The notes under the pieces: model-generated
The model's database searches: none
The model's input: only the letters and a program-made list of their open reading frames with translations
Told to the model about the DNA's origin: nothing
Program-made: the position numbers and the translations under genes
Assembly: GCA_009829735.1 (NCBI GenBank)
Contig: CM020618.1
Span: forward strand, 24,475,346 to 24,539,345
Source: Pyropia yezoensis
Lineage: Eukaryota; Rhodophyta; Bangiophyceae; Bangiales; Bangiaceae
Direction: 5' to 3'
DNA: 64,000 nucleotides
Shown: piece by piece, positions 13,650 to 22,910 of the stretch
Position numbering within the stretch: the first letter of the stretch is position 1
Layout of the letters: the number at the start of each line of letters is the position of its first letter

Positions 13650-16600
13650 ATGCCTCATACGACGTCACTTCGGAAGGGTGGACGAAAGCGCAGCCGTCGT
13701 GCCTCTGGCGGTGCCAACACTCTACCTGCTTCTGGTCAGCCAGGTGTGTCCACTGGCCTGCCTGCCCTCCCACATGGCGGGTATGGCTTCACACCGGGAC
13801 CTCACGCCTCTGCAGCGGCTGGTCATTATAACGTTGTGCCGGGGCCGCACGCCTTCCCACAAGGTCCCGGCGGTCCACACGCCTTCCCACAAGGTCCCGG
13901 CGGTCCACACGCCTTCCTACAAGGTCCCGGCGGTCCGCACGCCTTCCCACATGGTTCCGGCGGTCCGTATGGCTTCACACCGGGACCTCACGCCTCTGCA
14001 GCGGCTGGTCATTACAACGTTGTGCCGTGGCCGCACGCCTTCCCACAAGGTCCCGGCGGTCCACACGCCTTCCTACATGGTCCCGGCGGTCCGCACGCCT
14101 TCCCACATGGTTCCGGCGGTCCGTATGGCATCCCAGTAGGTCACGGTGGCCCAGTAGATCACGGTGGCTTACCATGGACGCCCACCGTCCCTCTTGGTCC
14201 GCATGGCGTCCTTCCTGGCGCGCATGCGCCGGGGCCGCATGCCTTCCCTCCTCGGCCAGGGATCTTCCCCGTTGCCCCTCAAGGCTTTCAACCGTGGACC
14301 CACGCCCCTCCACTGGGTCCGCACTATTCTCCGGATTTACGCGTTCTTCCCCCTGGCCCGCACTATCCTCCGGATATACGCGGTGTTCCCCCTGGCCCGG
14401 GTGTCTACTATGGCTACCCATCCCAGTTCCGAGCTGCCCCCCCCGGCGCACAAGGCTGGGTGGGGCCAGCAGGAAATGCGGGGGGGGGCGCCCACGGGGC
14501 TCGTTTCCGTCGCACCGCAGGAGGTGTCCCACCTACTGTGCGGCCTCCTGCTGCAAGCACTATGCGCAGAGGCACGCGCTCCCCCAGTGGGCGCGGCTGC
14601 CGTGACGAACGGCATAATGTGCGTGCAGCGGCCGGGGGCAGCAGCCGGGGAGGTGCGGCGGCCGGCGGCGCCGTGGCCAGTGCCACGCCGACCCCTGACA
14701 ACGACAAAGAGGGTGGTGGGGTGGATGAGGAGGCAGAAGCGCGTCTGCTGGCCACAGACACACCGACCCCTGACAACGACAAAGAGGGTGGTGGGGTGGA
14801 CGCGGACGCACAAGCGCGCCTGCTTGCCACAGACACACCGACCCCTGACGACGACAAAGAGGGTGGTGGGGTGGACGAGGCAGAAGCGCGTCTGGAGCGG
14901 GCCATGAGTGAATGGCTGGCCGAGCACGAGGCCAACACGACGGTCATGCGTGTGGAGCCCCCCGCAGGTGGACACCCGCCTACCAGTCCACGAGCCGGAC
15001 GACCGTCGACTGAAGACAGTGCGGAGGCACCGGTTTCCGGCCGCGTCTGCCCCTGTGCCGGCATCCCCCGTCATCCTGATTGGTGATTCTTCTACCTCCT
15101 CCGCCTCACCGCCCACGTCACCCCGCCCAGTGGGGGGGTCTCCGCCCACGTCTGCCTCGCGCCGGTCGTCGCCTTGTCTGTCTGAAGACTCGTCGGGTTA
15201 GGAAATCGTCCCCGTCAGGCAGTCTCGCAAGCGACGACTCCGGCGTGGCACCCGATCGGATGCTGCCGGTCCCGAAGAGGTCTCCCCCGGTGCATTGGAT
15301 GCAGAGACAGGGAGCAATTCCGCGCCCGTTGGCGGTGCTGCCTGTGCGGAGGAAGACGTCGTTGCTGGTGGCGCCGACGACAACACGGAAGGCTTGAGTG
15401 AGGAAGACCTTTTGCAGCGGCGGGGAGTCGACTGGAGCGTCGTTGACAGTGGCGACGACGACAGTGGCGACGACGACAGTGGCGACGACGACAGTGGCGA
15501 CGACGACGGCGGGAGCAGCGGTGACGCCCCGGGGGACGTTGACAACGCACAGCCACCTAATCCATCAAGTGGCAGCACGCGCGCCCGGCGCAGTGGACAA
15601 CTGCCCCTGCTCCTCTCGAGGTACAGCAAGAACGACGGTGTGTTCGGGGAGATGCGCGTCCCGCTCCGCACCAGGACGAATGCCATGCGATCAGACGCGT
15701 TCGCCACTTTGGGTGATGACCCACGGCCAGCCCCTTGGGTGTCACTCGACGGCCAGGCGGATCGGTCGGGGTGTCACGCTTTCCCACCCGGGGCAACCCG
15801 GCCCGAAAAAAGGAAGTGGAGGAAGGTGATGCGGCTGCTCAAGAAGGCGATGCCTACGATTCAGGAAGAGGCCGCGCTTGCGGCGGCAGAAGGCGCACAA
15901 CATCCTCAAGCGGTGGCCACCGACCCGACAGCCAGAAAGGTACGGTCGGAGGAGAGCGGGGCAAAGTTTGTTTATGTCTACGTCTATGTCAAGGACCGTT
16001 GCAAGACGTGCGTCAATGCGGTTTACTGCGGCAAGCGGTGCTACCTGGATACTATCACAATGGCGACCGCTCAGTGTGCTTTCAACGAACGGGACCGCGC
16101 GCATCGCGATGCTGTTACTGAACGAGGCCACACGACCCTGTTTGATACTCACTATCAACGACACCCAAAAGAGTTTTGGCGGACAATCGTGTGCTGCTAC
16201 ACGGGCCCGGACGGGGACATTCCCATTCGAATGGCGGTGACTGCGGTGGAGCAAGCCGTCTACCGCGTGCTTGAGGAACACGGCATGGCGGCACTCAACA
16301 GCCAGAGGCCGTCGGTATCGGCTGTCCCGCTTGTCCCTATTGTTCGGGACACTGACGAGTGGCGAAAGCTACGCGCCAAGCTGGTGGCGTACAAGGAGGA
16401 AAACGGGGACATGCGGGTCGCTGACATGGCGGGGCCACTGAATACCCGAGTGCACAACATGCGGCTTCAGCGCGGACTTGGTGACCCGGCGGAGGAGCAG
16501 TGGCTCACCGACCAGGGCTTTGAGTGGGAGGCGGACCGTGCAAGTCGTGCAGAGCGAGGCCTGCATCGGCGGCAATGGCCTCTCGTCAAGGCCATGATCG

Positions 16601-16806
16601 CATGGCCGGAGAGCCACGAAGGTGACCTGCCTTTGACGTTGTCACGGGGGCCGATCAGGAAGAGTGGTCGGCATGCCGAACGGGAGGCGACGAAGGCAGG
16701 GGACCTTTTGCGCAAGAGGTGGGACCATACGATCCGGGTGTACGGGGGCGTGTCCCTCGATCATGCGAAGCGCATCAATGCGGCGTTTTTGCGTGGGCGG
16801 GGGTGA
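13650..16806 (+). CDS. Repeat-rich protein with C-terminal helicase-associated-like domain; probably one gene with an unresolved intron or frameshift
   Basis: The ATG at 13650 opens a basic N-terminus (KGGRKRSRR), then 10-residue repeats of the type GPGGPHAFPQ, then three ~25-residue repeats (TPTPDNDKEGGGVD..AxARLL). That frame stops at 15086. A second frame is open from 14908 with one TAG at 15199-15201, and from 15202 to 16806 it has no stop and no early ATG, so it looks like a downstream exon of the same gene. It carries four SGDDD repeats (about 15449-15508), a Cys cluster (CKTC..YCGKRC), and near 16350-16560 a block WRKLRAKLVAYKEENGDMRV..GPLNTRVHNMRLQRGL..LTDQGFEWE. That block matches the W-x(5-6)-L...G..xV...LxxW/R..R...L...GFxW pattern of helicase-associated (HA) domains. 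Function unknown; a mobile-element origin is possible. Confidence 0.5.
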
Positions 16807-17398
16807 CCTTCCGGACAAGGTGATGGACGGCGTGTCATTCGTGGCGAGGGCAGCCGAGGCCACCATAATGTCTCCCTGCATTTGCATGTCTTCGATACTT
16901 GTGACAGGACCTACTTGGGTGTGGTGTGGTCGACGGGCGTTACGGTGTGCGGGCGGGCGGCCATGGTCACCCTTGCACCCGCGTCGGCGCCCGCCGGCGC
17001 CCGCCGGCAGCGGGCGGGTGGCGCTGCCGCTGCCTGCCGCGGTGGCGGGCAGGTGGTGCTGCCGCTGGCGCCGTGGCGGGTGGCGATCACGGCGGCAAGG
17101 GCGTCGGCGGGCGGCTGGCGCTGTGGCGGTGGCGGTGGTGGTGGTGGTCGTAATGGTGGTGGTGGTGGTGGTGGCGGTGGCAGTAACGATTGAGGCGGTG
17201 GTGGCAGGGAAGGGGGGCCTCCGCCACCCTTTGGCGCCGTGGGCCGCGGCTGGCGCCGCCTATTCCCGCTTGACCATCGAAGCTCTTGAGGGCTCATGGC
17301 CTTCGGAAGGCCTCTGGTCAAGGGGCTCGAGCCGGCAGCCGACTTTTGGCGCACGCTCGTTGCCGATGTGCGCGGCCTCTATCAAGGGCCCGTCACGT

Positions 17399-18960
17399 AT
17401 GGTACGGAGGCTTGCGGACTACTACCGCTCCCTGTTTGCCATGGCGGGGAGGTACCCCTGGGTGGCTGGCCATTTCTCGTGGCACTGGGAGGCGGAGCCC
17501 GAACACGGTGGGCCCACCGACGGCGGGTACACGCTGTGGGGAAAGCCCGCGGCGGCGGTGGTGGGCTGGTATTGCCGCGGGGGGGGTGGGGAGGCGGCGG
17601 TTGGAAACGCCACGGTAGCCCCAAGCCAGGCGAAAGCCGTCGCAGCGGCCGTCGCAAAGGCGGCTGTCAAGGCCGAGGCTGTTGATAAAGCCAAGGAAGC
17701 GGCTTCGGCCAAGAAAGCGGCTTTGGAAGAGGCCGCGGCTTTGTCCAAGCAGGCGGCCAAGGCCCAAGCGGCAGCTGCGGTGGAGGAGGCGGCTGAGGCG
17801 GAAAAAGCGGCTGAGGCCGAGGCGGCGGCTGAGGCCGAGGAGGCGGCTGAGGCCGGCGGTGGCGGTGGCGGTGGCGGTGGCGGTGACGATGGGCTGCGGC
17901 TAACCGAGGCGGTCGCGTGGCTGCTCGCCGCCCCGGCAGTGGCGTGGCGGTTTGGCGGCCGCCCCCCACCGGCAGCGGCAGGGTGGTGGCGAGAGGGCCT
18001 GACGCTGGTGGCGGTGTTTCGGCTCTACGCCATTGCCTACGCGGCGGTGGAGCTGGGGAGGGCGGGCCGGTCCCGCGTGCCGGGCCTGGCCCCCGCCGCC
18101 GCCCTGTCGGTGGTAGCGGTGGTGGTCGCCACCGCCGTGGACGTGCACGGCCGGCGTGGCCGCGGCGGTGGCAGCGGCAGCGGCGCGTACGCGTCTATCT
18201 CTGAGAATGCAGCGGCGGCGACGGCGGCGGCGGCGGCGGCAGCGGCGGCGGCGGCGGCGGGTGGTGGTGGGGGGGGCGGCACCTCTTCCCCCGACGCCAT
18301 CCCCCCCTCCCCCTCCCGCTCTTCTGCCCTCTCCATCCTCTTTTTCCGGTGGATGTCCCCGGCCATCCGCCGCGGCCGCACCGCCGCGCTCGTCCCCGCC
18401 GCGCTCCCCCCGCTGGCACCCGACGCGACGGCCGCGGTGGTGACGCGCGCGCAGTTTGGGCCCGCCTGGGCGGCCGCCCGCGGCAGCCTGTGGCGCGCGC
18501 TGGCGGCTGCCTTTGGCGGGCGCCTCGCCGCGGGCGGGTGTTCAAGCTGGGGAATGATGTGCTCAACTTTGTGCTCCCGCTGCTGCTGGGCCCGGTAGTG
18601 CGGTTTCTCCAGGACGCCCGGGCGGCCGACGCAGCGGCCGCCGCCGTCGCCGCCGCTGCGGGGGGGAGTGGTGGTGGTGGCGGCGGTGGGGTTGGCACCG
18701 CGGACGGCCTGTGGCTGGCGTTTGGCCTCCTCGCCGCATTTGTGCTCCAGTCCCTCCTGTTCAACCAGTACTTTAACGCCATTACCGTGGTGCAGGTGCG
18801 GTGGCGGGCGGCGCTGGTGGGCGTTGTTTTTGACAAGGCCCTGTGCTTGGCGCCCGACGCGCGCGCCAGCTTCTCGTCGGGCGCCATTGTCCATTACCAA
18901 CCTGATGGCGTAAGACGCGCGGCGGGTGGCGGACCAGGCGCTGGTTCTTCACATGGTGTG
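17399..18960 (+). pseudogene. N-terminal half of an ABCC (MRP-type) transporter, broken
   Basis: From about the ATG at 17399 the frame encodes a soluble start, an Ala/Glu/Lys-rich probable coiled coil (about 17630-17860) and a Gly tract. Hydrophobic segments typical of TMD0 follow (AVAWLLAAPAVAWRF, LTLVAVFRLYAIAYAAVEL, AALSVVAVVVATAV), then the ABCC L0 linker signature (SALSILFFRWMSPAIRRGR..L) and SLWRALAAAFGGRL. A frameshift near 18535 moves to FKLGNDVLNFVLPLLLGPVVRF, the first TMD1 helix. VVFDKALCLAPDAR and, after another shift and a TAA, NLMA*DARRVADQALVLHMVW correspond to the ABCC block NLMSVDxxR..D....H..W. No Walker A, signature or Walker B motif follows, so the remaining TMD1, both nucleotide-binding domains and TMD2 are absent. 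The start codon is a guess because the frame is open upstream. Confidence 0.65.
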
Positions 18961-19919
18961 GAGGTGTGTTGGTGGACCGACCGTGCGGCGGGGGGGAGGG
19001 AGGGGAGGGGGGGGGAACGGGGTGAACGAGACGCTTGGGGTGCTGTTGTTTTGTTGTCATTTGTCGTCTGATGCTGGCATCGCGGGGCTATCCAGAAAGA
19101 GGGGGTCACCGGAGAAGAAACGAGCGGCGGCGGGCGGCGCGCCCGCCACGCTCGCGCCGGCACCCATGGAAAGCGTCTGCGGGCACTGGGAGTTGTTTCT
19201 GTGCCACACAACGTGGTAAGTGACGCTACGAATTGTTGACAGGCCCAGCTTCCGCACCACCGGTGACAGCATCGACGACGGCCCCCCGGGCGTCGCCGAT
19301 AGCAGGGGTGACACGCAGCCGGTGGGCTCGTCGAGGTGCTGCCGGCGCGCGAGTATGCACACCGCCCCGACGCGGTGCCGCCGGCGATGCTGGCGGCGGC
19401 GGCGGCCAAGCACGGGAGGCGCGTCCTCCGGGTGGTGGTGCGGCAGCACCCGCCGCTGGTGCGGTCGTTTGGGCCAAAGTCCCTCCGGCTGGACCCGTGA
19501 GCCGTCGCGGATGGGGGGGGGGGGGACGGGGAGGGGGCGGACACACGGCGGGGTGCGCCGCGCCGCCGCCGCCCGCCCGCCGACCGCGGCTGTGCCCTCG
19601 GCGGCGGCCACCCCGGCCGGCGCGGCCGCCCCCCGCCCCCGCGGGCGTGCCCCACCGCCGCGACCACCGACCGCCCGGCGCGGCCGCGGCGGTTGGCCCG
19701 GTTGGCCCGCCGCGCCGGCCGCTTCTCGCAAGACTGCCGCCGCCGCCGACGCGGCCGCGCCGCGGCCGCGCGAGGCGGGCGCACAGGGGGCGACGGCCAG
19801 GGGCGGCGGCGCCCTCCCGTCAGCGCCCAGTCCAGATATGACCGAGGGGGGGGGCTCGGCTGCTGCTGCGGGGCGCCTGCTTGAGCCCCCCCGCGCCGGG
19901 CGGCGGCCACCCCCAGCGC
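18961..19919. other. No confident gene; GC-rich sequence
   Basis: After the ABCC fragment there are only short open stretches. One, at about 19311-19500 (GGLVEVLPAREYAHRPDAVP...), has codon use like real genes here but no ATG and no family I recognise. A possible donor GTAAGT is at 19216. The stretch 19500-19919 is low-complexity GC. Confidence 0.4.
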
Positions 19920-19924
19920 GAGGC

Positions 19925-20393
19925 TGTGGCAAAAACCACTAGCACACACGGCACCCAAGTTGGGGCGGTGTGCTAGGGCTGCCTCCCGTGTCGGGGGAAC
20001 CGGAAGAAGTGCAAGTCGCACACACTCTGTCCCTGTTGTGGGGCAAACCCCCCACGGACAAACAAGAGGATGGTGTGTGGTCCAACAGTTTCTTGGTCGG
20101 GACGGGGACGCAGGGCCAAGCCCCGCTGTCCCTCCCCTTATCCCCCCAGGGTCCACTCAGAATCTCGCCACTCAGAATCTCCCACCCCAGCACCTGCCCA
20201 CCGGGCCACACGAAAATTCAAGACGATAAATGCAGAAAACCCTCAAATCCAAGTTGGATTTACTACTAAGCTAACTATCCCAAACTTAGGGAATATGGAC
20301 CCAAATGCAGGGGGAGGAACGGATCAGGCTAGTGGCCTGCCGCCCCTTGCATGGCACGTGTTGCCCCCCTACCTGGGGGTCAATACTGCCACA
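19925..20393 (+). mobile_element. Solo LTR (469 bp) of the chromovirus family, with 5-bp target-site duplication
   Basis: Nearly identical to the LTR at 58204-58671 (about ten substitutions and one 1-bp indel by eye). It begins TGTGGCA and ends TGCCACA, a 7-bp terminal inverted repeat. It is flanked by the direct repeat GAGGC at 19920-19924 and 20394-20398, the target-site duplication of one insertion followed by LTR-LTR recombination. It contains the perfect 17-bp palindrome at 20245-20261 (arms AAATCCAA around G) and the CTAGCACAC...GTGTGCTAG inverted repeat at 19939-19976. Confidence 0.95.
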
Positions 20394-20398
20394 GAGGC

Positions 20399-22610
20399 CA
20401 CGCCGGGCCGCGACGGCGACGGCGCTGCCGTCGCCGCTGCCGCCGCCGCTGCCGCCGCCGCTGCCGCCGCCGCTGCCGCCGCGAGCGGCCGGTGCAGCGC
20501 CCGCTACCATCTGCCTGACCGACACGCCAGCTGCAGTTGCCCGTGCCGTAAGCGCACAACGAACAGCGCCGGGGGGGGGTGGGGCATGTCTAACCCCCGC
20601 GACGCAAGGTCGGTCGGTGTCTTGCTGAGCAGCCTAGCGGAGGCGGTCGTGCGGAGCCTGGTGGGGGACGAGACGCGCCGACGCCACGTGCGGCTTGGGT
20701 GTGGGCGACGCCGCCGCCGGCGCGGGCGTCGGGGTCGCGGTCGGGTAGGACGGCACCGCCGTGGGCGACGCGGTCGCGGGGCCGGCGCAGTGGGTCTAGC
20801 ACCGCGCACGGCCGTCTACCTATTGAAAGCGCGTTCGCGAAAACACCCTGGACTTTCACCATTCGATGCCGTGGCCTGCTCGAATTGTTCCCGCTTGTCC
20901 CGAGTCCTCCAGCTCCTCTCGGCGCGTCGCATGGCAATCGCCGCCGCCATGATGGCGGCTCGCCAGCACCCCCCCCGGCCACCGCGACGGTCGCTACCGC
21001 CGCCGCCGACTCCCCAACGCCCGCCCGCATGCTAACGCCTCGCCGCAACCGCACCCCCACGCCGACGCCCTCCCCCATCCCTCTACCCCCTTCCCCACCC
21101 CCCCACCCCGACTGACTGCGGTGGCCACGCGGCGTCGGCGGCGCTCGCACGCCGTCCGCGGGTGGGACCCGACCCACCTGGGTCCGCCTGCGCAGACAGC
21201 ACCGCCGCCACCGTCGGCCGTGAGTGGCAGTGACGAGCGTCAACGGTAGTGGCGCCTCTGCGAGCGGCCACCCAGGTCCCCCCGCCCCGTCGGGGACGGC
21301 GCCAGCAGCAGCGACGCGGGGAGCGCGCAGAAGGCGCGCGCAGCCGCGCCGGCTGCACGGCGGCCGCCGCCGCCGCACACACGGCCGCCGCCGCCCCACG
21401 GGGCGGTGAAGGGACACACACGCGCCGCCGCGACGCACCGCAGCGGGTGCAGGCGGTGGCAGCCACCCCCTGCAGCCGCGGCCGCCGGCCGCCGCCGGCC
21501 GCCGCCGGCCGCCACCCCCTCGCCGCCGCCGCCGTCGCCGCCGGCGTGCGGCGGGCGGCGGGGAAGGCGAGAAAAGGCGCCGCGGCCGTCGCGGCCCGAC
21601 CAGATGACCGCGGCGGCGGCGGCGGCGGCGGCGCCACGCCCGCCGCCGCCCCCGCTGCGGGTTCGGTCGCTGGCGGGCGCCGACGCCAATGGGCGCCGCC
21701 CAGCGGGCGGGCGGCGGTGCCGCCGCGGCCGCCGACAGCGCCGCCGCCGCGGCGCCGGCGGCCGCGTCGGCTAGAGGGCCGGTGACTGGGCGGCGGGTGG
21801 GGGTGGGGGTGGGGGCGGGCGTGGTCAGCAGCCGCCGCCGCTGCGTCGCCGCGACCGCTGCAGTCCCCCGCCGCGCCGGTTCCCGGGGGGTAGCGCCGGC
21901 GACATCCGCGGTGGAGGGGGTGTTGGCAAAAGGGGACGGGGCCTCCCCCCGCCCAGCAGTACCCCACCGCCCCACCAGCATCGCCAACAGCTGTCCCCCT
22001 GCCCACGTTCACCACTTGAACAGGACCACCACTGCGGGTAAGCGAGGGGGGGGAGAGTGGGTAGTAAAGAGACACAAGCAGCCGAGCGGAAGCCGAAGGG
22101 TGGACAGGCTCGTCACCCACAGTCACTGAGCCAGCCGCATCACGGAGGAACAGGAGTGACTTTGCCCGCTCCTGCTGCCAGGCAGCCCGCACTCCCCGGC
22201 AGCCGTCCGGCCTCCCGGTGGAAAGGAGATCACCCGTGAGCCAACCGCACCCGCCTCCCACCAGACCGGCTGTGTCACCCTCCCGAGCGGCGTTTCTGCC
22301 CCCACCCCATCACCACCACGACCTCAGAACGGAGAGGAGGGTTCGTCGGAAAAAAAAAAAAGTCTAAGATGGAGACGCCGGCCACTGGCGGCGGTACCTC
22401 ACCCCCCTCCCCCCCTTCCTCCCCCCTGTGCCGGCACCCCCCCGCCCCCGCCCCCCCTGCCAACTTCCCTGAGGGAAAGGCAACGGGGTGGCCGACAAAA
22501 ATTAGTAGCGCGCCCTCACCTACCAGCCGCTGCCGCCCCCTCCCCCCAGAGCTGGGAGAGGCGCACGCAGATACCCTACCCACCCACTCGCCAACCACCA
22601 ACCCGCCGCC

Positions 22611-22611
<1 letters not shown>
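20399..22611. other. Low-complexity GC-rich stretch without a supported gene
   Basis: All six frames are rich in Arg, Ala, Pro and Gly, and the long open frames (for example minus 20590-21987) overlap in several frames, which points to composition rather than coding. A 26-bp sequence at 20824-20849 is perfectly repeated in inverse orientation at 35975-36000. Confidence 0.5.
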
Positions 22612-22666
<55 letters not shown>

Positions 22667-22672
22667 CGCCCC
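22612..22672 (+). repeat. C61 homopolymer
   Basis: An uninterrupted run of 61 C in a Pro/C-rich context, downstream of the 3' end of the minus-strand gene at 22911. Its length in the assembly is probably unreliable. Confidence 0.9.
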
Positions 22673-22910
22673 CCCAAAAAAACCCAGTCCTCAGCCCCCC
22701 CCCGCACCCACTCCCACTCCTGCTCCTCCACCGCCCAGCAATCCCCCCCCCCCCCTCCGCCCAACAATCTGCGTCGCCAGCATTACAAACGCAAAAGAAA
22801 AGACAAAGAGGCGGGCTAGGGGTGGGGGGGTGTCAGAGAGGGAGGGGGGGGGGGCGCAGACCGGGGGTGGGGGGTGGCTGTTGGTCAGTGACCCAGCCTT
22901 CCCTCCCCGC

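Noticed and set aside
20590..22261. Long minus-strand frames (465 and 392 codons)
   Set aside because: Two frames are open over the same bases with Arg/Ala/Pro composition; a codon-independent GC effect.
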